Positions 8,603 through 16,399 of a stretch of DNA of 40,662 nt are shown in pieces. Within the stretch, counting starts at the first letter, position 1. Each line of letters begins with the position of its first letter. This stretch comes from Paenibacillus cellulosilyticus (lineage in GTDB: Bacteria > Bacillota > Bacilli > Paenibacillales > Paenibacillaceae), in the NCBI RefSeq assembly GCF_003182255.1, contig NZ_QGTQ01000042.1, positions 1-40,662 of the forward strand, read 5' to 3'. A program made the position numbers and the translations under genes. Below the pieces are notes generated by a model, which had not been told where the DNA came from, searched no databases, and saw only the letters and a list, made by a program, of their open reading frames with translations.

Positions 8603-8840
8603 ATAGGGGCTTCGCCCCTTTGACCCCGTTACATTCCTAACCATTCAAGCGTTCTAGCCCACCTAAATCGGGAGTTCTACCCACCTAAATCAGGAGTTCT
8701 ACCCACCTAAATCCTCCCTGCTAGGGAGGACCCCCGGGGTTTCCCAACCCCGGGACCCCGGAAGGGTAAACGTTGGAGTAGCAGAGACGCGGAAAAGTTA
8801 CTGCCTGCCGGGAGACGCGTGCCCCTGTGGGGCACAACTT
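8603..8840 (+). repeat. Modular hairpin-rich repeat, copy 2, downstream of ytpI
   Basis: Same module order as 340-592 but on the plus strand: AGGGGCTTCGCCCCT hairpin, TTGACCCCGTT, three tandem units of about 22 bases (GTTCTACCCACCTAAATC plus four) at 8651-8717, the CCTCCC/GGGAGG hairpin, a CCGGGG/CCCCGG hairpin instead of the GTTTCC one, ACCCCGGAAGGGTAAACG, ACTGCCTGC, and a GTGCCCC/GGGGCAC hairpin at 8819-8835. Both copies directly follow a gene on that gene's own strand. Confidence 0.75.
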
Positions 8841-8867
8841 TCGTTCGAGCATGCTAATGTGTTGAAT

Positions 8868-8912
8868 AAAAAAGGGTTGAGCAGCGTATTACTTCTGCTC
8901 AACCCTTTTTTT
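8868..8912 (-). terminator. Terminator of the methyltransferase gene
   Basis: AAAAAAGGGTTGAGCAG and CTGCTCAACCCTTTTTT form a long stem with a loop of about ten bases, ending in a T run on the minus strand 28 bases after the stop. On the plus strand it can also act after the repeat. Confidence 0.85.
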
Positions 8913-8940
8913 AAACCTCCAGTTTGTGCTGAATGACTCC

Positions 8941-9714
8941 TTACAGCTCGCCCCAATAAATTTCCGTCTCATATTCGAATGGGACGAGTCCGTCCTGCTC
9001 GTTCTGGTCGAAGATCGCCCGCAGCTCCTTCATCATCGGTTCAAAATTAGGATGGTCTGGTGTAGGGGCATAGGAGGATGAGTGCAGGCGGCCGCTTAGT
9101 CCATCGAAGTCGAACGATTGGCCGTAAATGAATCTTGCCTCTGCCATCGGCTTTGGTGCATAGAATGCAGCGAGGTCAGTAGGCGAAATATTTTTGTGCA
9201 TCAGCTTCGCATAGTCGATGCCGTACGTATGGAGAAGACGGTCATAGGACTCGCGGAATGGCGTACCGCTAATGATGCGCGAGTTCCAGATCAAGACAAC
9301 TTGTCCGCCCGGCTTCAGGATGCGGGCAAACTCCTGCCGTGCAGCAATGCGATCAAACCAGTGGAAGGCTTGCGCGCATACGACAAAATCGACGGACTGA
9401 TCCGGAAGCCCGGTCTCTTCTGCAGAACCGGACACCGCTTGGAAGTGTGGATTCGCTCCAAGCTTCTGTAACGCGGCCTCGCGCATCTCGTTATTTGGTT
9501 CAACGGCAATGACATGGCTGCCTTGCGACAAGAGCAGCTCGGAGAATTTGCCTGTACCCGCACCTACGTCAGCGATAATACTGTCTTTACCGAAGCCAAT
9601 CGTATCGTAAAGGTGTGCAATTGCTTCTGGCGGATAGCTTGGTCGATATTTCACATACGCGTCTACCCGATTCGAGAACCGTTCTTTACTGTTTATTTCC
9701 GCTCCTGATGCCAT
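8941..9714 (-). CDS. Class I SAM-dependent methyltransferase
   Basis: About 257 residues. Motif I is IADVGAGTGKFS, the acidic motif II is IAVEPN, and DFVVCAQAFHWFD with LKPGG follow, as in UbiE-like/type-11 methyltransferases acting on small molecules. The substrate cannot be read from sequence. I start at ATG 9714 (MASGAEINSKERF) because GGAGGCG precedes it and the family begins near FSNRVDAYVKYRPSYP. A longer frame back to 9789 would overlap ytoI and has no ribosome binding site. It lies 64 bases after ytoI and may be co-transcribed with it. Confidence 0.85.
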   Translation of the reverse strand: MASGAEINSKERFSNRVDAYVKYRPSYPPEAIAHLYDTIGFGKDSIIADVGAGTGKFSELLLSQGSHVIAVEPNNEMREAALQKLGANPHFQAVSGSAEETGLPDQSVDFVVCAQAFHWFDRIAARQEFARILKPGGQVVLIWNSRIISGTPFRESYDRLLHTYGIDYAKLMHKNISPTDLAAFYAPKPMAEARFIYGQSFDFDGLSGRLHSSSYAPTPDHPNFEPMMKELRAIFDQNEQDGLVPFEYETEIYWGEL

Positions 9715-9778
9715 TACAATCGCCTCCGCTCTTATTCTCTTCCACGCCACGCTAAGCAACGTGTATATAGAGATAACC

Positions 9779-11143
9779 TTATGGCTCAATCGTCTGTACA
9801 GTCAGCATAGCCTTCGCCGCTAGCCCGCGGCTGTCTGCGACCTCAACCTCCACCTTGGACAGCTTGCGTCCAATCTCGAGCGCTCGAGGTGTAATGCTAA
9901 TATCACTATCGATCTGAACGGGGCGCATGAAATAGGTCGTCAAGCTCTCAATGACATAATCATGCTTGCCGACGATACGAACGAACCGTCTTGCCGCCTC
10001 TATCATGAGCGCAGACAATACACCTTCGGAAACCGTTCCGAGCGGACCCGACATCTGCGGCATGATTTTGCCCGTATAGCGGTACTCGTACTGATCGACG
10101 CCTTCCTCGACTTCCTCCTGGACGAACCCTTCCCACATCAGATCGTCGAACGTCTGTCCTGTCTCCCGATGCTTGCCCGCATAGCGCATCGCATCCAAGA
10201 CGTCCTTGCGGCTCACAACGCCAAGCAGCTTCCGATGGCGGTCGACGACAGGCAACAGATCGATGCCTTCGTTCGCCATCGTATGAGCAGCCGAGATGAC
10301 TGCAATATTCGGAGCGATCGTGATGGGATGCCTTGTCATCAGCTTATCAACGGTCTGATCATCTGACGAACCAACCGCATCCTTGCTTGCCATCATGCCG
10401 ATGACACGCCCACGTTCGTCGATAACCGGGAAGCGGAAAATGCCTGAATCGGAAGCAAGCCTATGGTAGTCGGCAGCCGTGTCGGTCGGCCGGAGCACCT
10501 GTGCTGGCTTGCTCATCGCAACGATGTCTTCGACCAGCATAATTTTACGCTTAATGAGCCGGTCATACATGGCCCGGTTAATCATCGAAGCGACGGTGAA
10601 CGTATCATAGCGAGATACGATGATTGGCAGCTCCAGCTCGTCCGCCAGCCGCTTCATCTCTTCGCCAGGGGCAAAACCGCCGGTAACAAGCACGCCTGCT
10701 CCCTGTTCAAGAGCGACACGGTGTGCGTTCTCGCGGTTACCGACGATGAGCAGGCTGCCCTCGTCGATATAGCGGAGCATCGCGTCGAGCTCCATTGCGC
10801 CGATGGCGAATTTGTTCAGCGTTTTGTCGAGACCATTCTCGCCGCCATGAACACGTCCTTCGACCATCTCCGCAACCTCGCGGAACGTCAGCTGAATCGA
10901 GTTGCCTCTGCTGCGCTTCTCGATACGAACGGTACCGATGCGCTCCCGCGTGCTGACGATGCCGGAAGCCTCCGCCTCCTTGATTGCTTTGTAGGCGGTG
11001 CCTTCACTTACGCCAAGCGATTTGGCAATGGCACGTACTGATATTTTGGAGCCGACCTCCAGCTGTTCAATTGCTGCTAATATTTGCTCGTGCTTCGTCA
11101 GAGCGGCATCGCTGTCGATGCCCGTTCCTCCGTTCTTCGTCAT
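9779..11143 (-). CDS. ytoI: DRTGG/CBS/hotdog regulatory protein YtoI
   Basis: 454 residues in four parts: an N-terminal winged-helix-like segment (about 15-75, SVRAIAKSLGVSEGTAYKAI), a DRTGG domain (about 85-190), two CBS repeats (about 205-325, ending LLPVVDRHRKLLGVVSRKDVL), and a hotdog-fold C-terminal domain (about 345-450). CBS pairs bind adenine nucleotides, and hotdog domains bind acyl-CoA-like ligands, so a sensor joining DNA binding and metabolite binding is likely; the regulated genes are unknown. YtoI is next to ytpI in B. subtilis; here a methyltransferase separates them and the strand differs. Confidence 0.88.
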   Translation of the reverse strand: MTKNGGTGIDSDAALTKHEQILAAIEQLEVGSKISVRAIAKSLGVSEGTAYKAIKEAEASGIVSTRERIGTVRIEKRSRGNSIQLTFREVAEMVEGRVHGGENGLDKTLNKFAIGAMELDAMLRYIDEGSLLIVGNRENAHRVALEQGAGVLVTGGFAPGEEMKRLADELELPIIVSRYDTFTVASMINRAMYDRLIKRKIMLVEDIVAMSKPAQVLRPTDTAADYHRLASDSGIFRFPVIDERGRVIGMMASKDAVGSSDDQTVDKLMTRHPITIAPNIAVISAAHTMANEGIDLLPVVDRHRKLLGVVSRKDVLDAMRYAGKHRETGQTFDDLMWEGFVQEEVEEGVDQYEYRYTGKIMPQMSGPLGTVSEGVLSALMIEAARRFVRIVGKHDYVIESLTTYFMRPVQIDSDISITPRALEIGRKLSKVEVEVADSRGLAAKAMLTVQTIEP

Positions 11144-11201
11144 GCTGACAGCCCCCTGTTATGATCCTATCCTGCTGCTCATGCGAACGCATCATACACA
11201 A

Positions 11202-11226
11202 CAAAAGCCCGGCACCCACCGGGCAT
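11202..11226 (-). terminator. Terminator after the small membrane protein
   Basis: On the minus strand GCCCGG, loop TGGGTG, CCGGGC, then TTTTGTTG, just after the stop at 11238. Confidence 0.6.
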
Positions 11227-11237
11227 CGGGCCTTGAC

Positions 11238-11531
11238 TCATTGTTTGGAACGACGGTAGCGCATTTGCGCTTGAATAGGCTGCTGCAGGCGACGTTCCCA
11301 CATCGCAGCCCTTTCGCGCTTAATTTGCGCCAACCGCCGCTTCGTCGCTTCTTTCACGCCGAACAATTGATACAGCTGTGCGCTGATCACAATGAGTGCA
11401 AAGCCAAGCCACACAATTCCGAATACCGTACTAAGCGTCCAGCTCTGCCCAAACTCTATACGAGGCAGCGCGTACAGCACCATCGCGATCGCGACAGCCA
11501 AATAAATTACGTTGCGGATTGTTCCGGTCAT
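11238..11531 (-). CDS. Small membrane protein of unknown function
   Basis: 97 residues with two predicted membrane helices (about 6-24 and 33-55) followed by a strongly basic tail (KRRLAQIKRERAAMWERRL) that should be cytoplasmic. I do not recognise a family, and it lacks the YtpI motif. A perfect AGGAGG lies eight bases before the ATG, and a terminator follows directly, so it appears to be a real, separately ended gene upstream of ytoI. Confidence 0.6.
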   Translation of the reverse strand: MTGTIRNVIYLAVAIAMVLYALPRIEFGQSWTLSTVFGIVWLGFALIVISAQLYQLFGVKEATKRRLAQIKRERAAMWERRLQQPIQAQMRYRRSKQ

Positions 11532-11667
11532 TGGAATCCTCCTCGCATTCGCCTAGTAGGCGTTAGCGGCAACTTCTATTACCTTGTTCGGCATAGAGGC
11601 GCGCTTGTCCCTACTAACGTATGCGGTCGAATGATGCAATAGACCGTTCGTCCACATCCACCGGCAA

Positions 11668-12003
11668 CTAATCCAACAGTGACTTCAAACCTTCGCCAAG
11701 AATTCGATTGACATCCTCAAACAGAACAGCGAATCGACGCTCCGCTTCAAAATACTGGCTGATCAGCGGATTAAGCGTCAACAACTCATACAGCTTGTTC
11801 ATCTGCTCCAGCTCGCCTGGGGACGGCTCTTCGCCACTCATCATCTGGTGCTGCAGCATATGCTGCCGTTCCATAAAGCCCTCCAGCGAACGCTTGGCAT
11901 CCGGATCACCATCTACAGACCGCTTAGCAGCTTGAAGCGCTTGTGCTTCAGCCGATTCACGCAGTGACTTCGCCAACTCATAAGCCTTATCGTATACGTT
12001 CAT
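11668..12003 (-). CDS. YlbF/YheA family (UPF0342) cytoplasmic protein
   Basis: About 111 residues, all helical (VYDKAYELAKSLRESAEAQAL; MNKLYELLTLNPLISQYFEAERRFAVLFEDVNRILGE). This matches the YheA/UPF0342 branch of the YlbF/YmcA family. YlbF and YmcA form an RNase-Y-associated complex in B. subtilis; YheA itself has no established role. ATG 12003 is preferred over 12009 because AGGAG is nine bases before it. A sigma-A promoter is seen at 12048-12077. In B. subtilis yheA lies near yheC/yheD, and here the ATP-grasp operon likewise begins just beyond it on the other strand. Confidence 0.82.
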   Translation of the reverse strand: MNVYDKAYELAKSLRESAEAQALQAAKRSVDGDPDAKRSLEGFMERQHMLQHQMMSGEEPSPGELEQMNKLYELLTLNPLISQYFEAERRFAVLFEDVNRILGEGLKSLLD

Positions 12004-12047
12004 CTTCATCCACTCCTAATGACCGCAAGTTGCATCATGCTTATTCG

Positions 12048-12077
12048 ATCATACCACTGTGTACACCACTCAGCCAA
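12048..12077 (-). promoter_or_regulatory. Sigma-A promoter of the YheA-type gene
   Basis: On the minus strand TTGGCT (complement of 12072-12077), 18 bases, TATGAT (complement of 12048-12053), about 45 bases before the start codon. Confidence 0.6.
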
Positions 12078-12225
12078 GATATTGTAATCAAATGTTTATG
12101 ACGTACTTTGTGAACGCGCAATTTAGCAAAACGTTGGGCTCATAATCGGTCTTCTTTCTTAGAAAGTCGCAATGTGGCCAATCACCAAGGGATAGATGTC
12201 CTCATATGATGAAGTAATTCGTGTG

Positions 12226-12318
12226 ATAAAAGCCTCTATCGAGGACGTTCGAAGATGAGCGACCTACGGCTTTGCGGAGCAAGGCCGCTTCGTAAGCATG
12301 AGGTCGTTTTTATCGCCA
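12226..12318 (+). other. Structured region upstream of the ATP-grasp operon
   Basis: The 430-base gap between the YheA-type gene and the ATP-grasp operon contains GATAAAA at 12226 and TTTTTATC near 12310-12317, enclosing CGACCT/AGGTCG and an inner GC-rich hairpin around ACGGCTTTGC. The plus strand thus ends in a stem followed by TTTTTAT, as in an intrinsic terminator or attenuator. It could close a small untranslated RNA or act as a leader of the operon starting at 12433. Confidence 0.4.
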
Positions 12319-12432
12319 ATCAGAATTTGTTTTTCCCCTGTACAATCTGAAACTTATATGGAAATTCGTATGCGGTAAAACACCTATGCCCTTCTAATCA
12401 ACGTCATGCTCCCGCTTGGAAGGAGATTTACG

Positions 12433-13797
12433 ATGCTCAAATCCAAAGTCGCCGTCCATGCGGTCAGTTTCGGCCTTCTGCCGGACGATGCGATCATGCT
12501 GGGTGAATCTTACCTGAAGCAGTGGAAAATCCCAACAGCCCAGCCGATCACCCTTCGGCTTGGCGCTTATCGCCAGCCGATCAAGGTCGTATCTGTCGCT
12601 CGCTATGACGGCATGCGCATCAATCAAAGCCTTGCCCGGCGAATCGGTCTCGCAAGCAGCACTACGCTGCGAATGCATTATTCCGAGAAAACGTCTACCC
12701 TTTCGCTAGGTCCGATTATCGGTGTATTGATCAGTCGCGATTATCCGAATTTGCCGGATCGGCCGTTCGGCTCCATTACGATGTTTTGCAAGGAACTGGT
12801 TGACGGCTGTGCGGATGAGGGCGCGCACGTGTTTTTTTTCACACCAAACGGGATATCCGACAGCTCAGATACGGTAGAGGGCTGGGTATTCAACAATGCA
12901 TGGAAACGAATATCGCTGCCGTACCCTGATATCGTCAACAATCGGCTCACCTCACGTAAGCTCGAGAACAAACCAAATGTGCAGCAGTTCATAAAAGAAA
13001 TCAAGATGCGCTACTCCGCTCAAGTATTCAACGAGAAGTTTCTCGACAAGCATGAGGTGTTCGATGCGCTCAAGGGTGACCATAAGCTCATCCGTTACTT
13101 GCCCGAATCCCATCTGCTGCGTAACTACACGATGCTGAAGGCGATGTGCTCCAAATACGAATCGGTTTTCCTCAAACCGGTTCGCGGCAGCCTCGGCAAA
13201 GGCATCATCAAAATTACGCGCACCGATGGTGGAGGCTACCAAGCGATGTTCACTACAACGGCCGGTACACGAAAGCAGCAGTTCGCTTCTCTCGTGAAGC
13301 TGTTCTCCTCCATTAATGTGAAGATGAAAACCGTTCGTTACCAGGTCCAGCAAGGGCTGCAGCTCATCGATATTGCGAAGCGTCCCGTAGATTTTCGTGC
13401 ATTGGTGCAAAAAAATGCTTCCGGCAAATGGATGATTACGTCCATTGTGGCCCGAACAGCAGGCGGCGCACACTTCGTTTCAAATCTTGCCCGCGGCGGC
13501 ACGCTCAGCACAGTGAAGGAAGCGATCGGCAAATCGAATCTTCTCATTGCCCGGCAAGAAGCGCCTGAGCGCTTGCAGCGAGCCGCACTCGAAATTGCTG
13601 AAGGCGTCGACCAGCATATCCCTGCCCACTTTGGAGAGCTGGGTATCGACCTTGCCGTCGATACGTCCGGCCGCGTATGGCTGCTCGAAGTGAACTCGAA
13701 GCCTTCTAAGAATGATAATACGCCGCTGACCGAGCAAAAAATTCGTCCATCAGTATTAAGAATGATTCAATACAGCCGGTATTTATCTGGCTTTTAA
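12433..13797 (+). CDS. YheC/YheD-family ATP-grasp protein 1
   Basis: 454 residues. The first roughly 95 form a beta-rich N-terminal domain, then SLGPIIGVLIS opens the YheC/YheD part with LPYPDIVNNRL. The ATP-grasp domain has FLKPVRGSLGKGI (nucleotide-binding Lys), VDFRALVQKN and IDLAVDTSGRVWLLEVNSKP (metal-binding Asp, Glu, Asn). B. subtilis YheC and YheD are spore-coat-associated; ATP-grasp enzymes usually join a carboxylate to an amine or thiol through an acyl phosphate, but the substrate here is unknown. ATG 12433 has GGAAGGAG upstream. It is the first gene of a six-gene operon, with the next start 14 bases after its stop. Confidence 0.88.
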   Translation: MLKSKVAVHAVSFGLLPDDAIMLGESYLKQWKIPTAQPITLRLGAYRQPIKVVSVARYDGMRINQSLARRIGLASSTTLRMHYSEKTSTLSLGPIIGVLISRDYPNLPDRPFGSITMFCKELVDGCADEGAHVFFFTPNGISDSSDTVEGWVFNNAWKRISLPYPDIVNNRLTSRKLENKPNVQQFIKEIKMRYSAQVFNEKFLDKHEVFDALKGDHKLIRYLPESHLLRNYTMLKAMCSKYESVFLKPVRGSLGKGIIKITRTDGGGYQAMFTTTAGTRKQQFASLVKLFSSINVKMKTVRYQVQQGLQLIDIAKRPVDFRALVQKNASGKWMITSIVARTAGGAHFVSNLARGGTLSTVKEAIGKSNLLIARQEAPERLQRAALEIAEGVDQHIPAHFGELGIDLAVDTSGRVWLLEVNSKPSKNDNTPLTEQKIRPSVLRMIQYSRYLSGF

Positions 13798-13811
13798 TTC
13801 GGAGGTAGACT

Positions 13812-15026
13812 ATGGATCGGTTATGGCTGCTGCTGGCCGTCTTCATTACACGCCTTCCCGCTTCGCTCATCGGCATACGCTCCAAGGATGCCGAATCCAC
13901 AGCTCGCAGCCGAATGCCAGAGGATCGGCTTCTCCGAATGCTCACTGCTGCTGGCGCACAGCAGCGCATTCGAGTTGTTGTGATCGATGCCAACTATGAC
14001 GCCGCGCACAATGGAGTTATTCAAGGCTTCGAGCGAAAGAACGGACGGTGGGTAACCTGCACCTGTCCACTGCCTGATCTCGTCTATGACCGCAGCTTCC
14101 CGAGCAGCGCAGAAGAGCGAATCCGTATTCGGCAAGCGCTGCGATCGTTAATTCAAGCAGGCGTTCAGCCGCTCAGCAGTGAGCTTCCCGACAAGCTGCG
14201 CGTGCAGGAGGCGCTCCAGAGCCATCCAGAACTCGCACCGCTTCTACCGCCTTCATGGACCTATCGAGGCAAGGAGCAGCTATTATCGCTGCTGAAGCGT
14301 CATCCGGAAGGCTTATTCTTGAAACCCGCAGCTGGTTCGCAAGGACGCGGAGCGCTGCGCGTTCAACAAGTCAATGGTGAAACGATCGTAGAAGGACGTA
14401 CGAGAGCTAATCAGTCGTTCTCCTTTCGATATACCGATGCACAAGAGGCAGCCGCTCGCCTGGAACGGTTCGTCGGCTCAAGCCGCTTTATCGTACAGCC
14501 GCTGCTTCCGCTAGTAGATAGCGATAATCAACCACACGACGTCAGACTTCTCATGCAGAAAGATGATCGAGGCCATTGGCGCAGCACCTGTGCGGTGAGC
14601 CGAGTTGGCCAGATCGGCGGCGTTACCTCGAACCTGCATGGGGGCGGCTCCGCAGAGGATGCAGAGCAGAGGCTCTCCCGACTGTTCGGCAGCAATAAGG
14701 CTCAAGCTCTGCTGCAGCAGATTGGTACAGCAGGACAACAAGCGGCGCCGCTCATTGAACAGCACTACGGTCGGTTCGCTGAATTCGGATTTGACTTCGG
14801 ACTGTCGCAGAATGGCAGGCTATGGCTGCTGGAAGCCAACTCGAAGCCAGGTCGACAATCGTTAAAGCTGACCGACAATACGCAAGCAGAGCGATTATCG
14901 GCCAGTCGTCTCCTGTCTTACGCACGTAAGCTTGCCGAAGGAAAGCGGCTCAAATCAAGAGCTTCCAACGGTCATGACCACTATGCCCTGTTTCCATCGG
15001 ACTACGTTCAGGAGGTTCATCCATGA
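13812..15026 (+). CDS. YheC/YheD-family ATP-grasp protein 2
   Basis: 404 residues. It lacks the N-terminal beta domain of proteins 1 and 3; instead a short hydrophobic start (WLLLAVFITRLPASLIG) leads into a variable region, then LPDLVYDR, FLKPAAGSQGRGALRV, PHDVRLLMQKDD and FDFGLSQNGRLWLLEANSKPG. The ATP-grasp metal ligands are conserved (LLEANSKP), though the preceding Asp region reads FGFDFGLSQ rather than the usual LDLGID. GGAGG lies upstream of ATG 13812. The stop overlaps the next gene by four bases (ATGA). It has an Arg/Gln-rich composition and is the most diverged of the five. Confidence 0.85.
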   Translation: MDRLWLLLAVFITRLPASLIGIRSKDAESTARSRMPEDRLLRMLTAAGAQQRIRVVVIDANYDAAHNGVIQGFERKNGRWVTCTCPLPDLVYDRSFPSSAEERIRIRQALRSLIQAGVQPLSSELPDKLRVQEALQSHPELAPLLPPSWTYRGKEQLLSLLKRHPEGLFLKPAAGSQGRGALRVQQVNGETIVEGRTRANQSFSFRYTDAQEAAARLERFVGSSRFIVQPLLPLVDSDNQPHDVRLLMQKDDRGHWRSTCAVSRVGQIGGVTSNLHGGGSAEDAEQRLSRLFGSNKAQALLQQIGTAGQQAAPLIEQHYGRFAEFGFDFGLSQNGRLWLLEANSKPGRQSLKLTDNTQAERLSASRLLSYARKLAEGKRLKSRASNGHDHYALFPSDYVQEVHP

Positions 15027-16399
15027 GTTTGACATTATGTAACGTGCAATTCTCGGAACAATCCGACCGTGTCGTCTATTTATCGAATCCGGTGCTGAAG
15101 AGCCTTGATGGCCAAAAAACGGTGCACATCAAGCTCGGCAAAGAATCGATCACAGCAAAGGTCAAACCGTTAAAACGTTCGGGCAATTATATGTATCTAT
15201 CTGCAGGCGTTCGCCAATCGATTCGCGTGCCAAAGTCGGGCAACGTCTATTTGCTGCAAGGCAGCGGCAATGAGCTGCAGCTTGGTCCTTTGGTCGGCGT
15301 CTTGTGCGATTCGGGCTTCCGATCCGATACGATGCCGTTTGGTTCCCGTACCAGCTACATCCGTCAGCTGCTTCGTGCAGGCGAGAAGAAAGCTTATTTG
15401 TTCGCCTTCACTCCGCGGGATGTAAACTGGCAGCAGGAGACGATCAACGGCTACTTCTTGAATGGATCGGGCGGCTGGATTCGCAGAGTCGTACCCCTGC
15501 CGGACGTCGTATACAATCGCCTGCCTAGCAGACGTGCGGAGACGACAGCTGCAATCGTAAATTTCCGCGAACGGTTCATTAAACGCAATATCCCGTTCTT
15601 TAACTGGACGTTCTTCAATAAATCTGATGTGTACAAATTGCTCGATAACGATGTTGAGGCACTCAAACATCTTCCGGATTCGGTGTCACGGCCAACGCCA
15701 GAGAAAATCAAAGAAATGCTTGAGAAGCATCAATTCCTATACTTTAAGCCAACAGGAGGAAGCCTTGGCATCGGCATTTACCGTCTTACGTATCATCCCA
15801 AGCGCGGCTATTTCGCCCGCTATCGCAAAGGCGGCAGCAACGTGCTGCTCCGTTTCTCGAACTTCAACTCGATGATGCGAATGCTGCAGGGCAATCATGG
15901 CGTATCGCTTAGCAATTACGTCAGCCAGCAGGGTATCCGCCTGATCGAGATTGACGGGTGTCCAATCGACTTCCGCTTCCATATGCACAAGAACATTAAC
16001 AACGAGTGGGTGCCTGCAGGCATCGGAGCGAAGAAGGCTGGACGCGGCAGCGTCACGACGCATGTTAAAAACGGCGGATCGCTGATGACACCTGAGCAGG
16101 CGCTGTCCCGCGTATTCGGCGATCGTGCCGACGACGTTTTGGAAAAAGCAAAGCGTGTTGCTATAAAGCTGTCCGAAGCAATCGAACGGAATTATACGCA
16201 TCGACTCGGTGAGCTGGGTCTCGATCTTGGCATCGATAAAGATGGCGAGGTTTGGATGTTCGAAGCGAACTCAAAGCCCGGTCGTTCGATATTCAAGCAT
16301 CCGGCATTGAAGGAGCAAGGCCGCGCCTCCCTCGCTTATATTTTGGACCACTGCCTGTACCTGAGCCGGTTCCAGGGAGGGAAAGCAGATGGATCATGA
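15023..16399 (+). CDS. YheC/YheD-family ATP-grasp protein 3
   Basis: 458 residues with the same two-part plan as protein 1: an N-terminal beta-rich domain (about 1-90), the LGPLVGVLCDSG hinge, then FTPRDVNW, LPDVVYNRLPSR, YFKPTGGSLGIGIYRL, IDFRFHMHKN, and LDLGIDKDGEVWMFEANSKPG. ATP-binding and metal-binding residues look intact. AGGAGG precedes the ATG, which overlaps the previous stop (ATGA), so translation is coupled. It overlaps protein 4 by 11 bases. Like its neighbours, its substrate is unknown. Confidence 0.87.
   Translation: MSLTLCNVQFSEQSDRVVYLSNPVLKSLDGQKTVHIKLGKESITAKVKPLKRSGNYMYLSAGVRQSIRVPKSGNVYLLQGSGNELQLGPLVGVLCDSGFRSDTMPFGSRTSYIRQLLRAGEKKAYLFAFTPRDVNWQQETINGYFLNGSGGWIRRVVPLPDVVYNRLPSRRAETTAAIVNFRERFIKRNIPFFNWTFFNKSDVYKLLDNDVEALKHLPDSVSRPTPEKIKEMLEKHQFLYFKPTGGSLGIGIYRLTYHPKRGYFARYRKGGSNVLLRFSNFNSMMRMLQGNHGVSLSNYVSQQGIRLIEIDGCPIDFRFHMHKNINNEWVPAGIGAKKAGRGSVTTHVKNGGSLMTPEQALSRVFGDRADDVLEKAKRVAIKLSEAIERNYTHRLGELGLDLGIDKDGEVWMFEANSKPGRSIFKHPALKEQGRASLAYILDHCLYLSRFQGGKADGS

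Noticed and set aside
8651-8717. A CRISPR-like array of the 22-base units
   Set aside because: Units are contiguous with no spacers, only three copies, and there are no cas genes.
9715-9789. A 25-residue N-terminal extension of the methyltransferase
   Set aside because: No ribosome binding site, overlap with the ytoI 3' end, and the family begins at the later Met.
12318-12347. Possible sigma-E -10 (TGTACAAT) before the ATP-grasp operon
   Set aside because: No -35 element at 13-15 bases upstream; the CAGAATTTG nearby is at the wrong distance.
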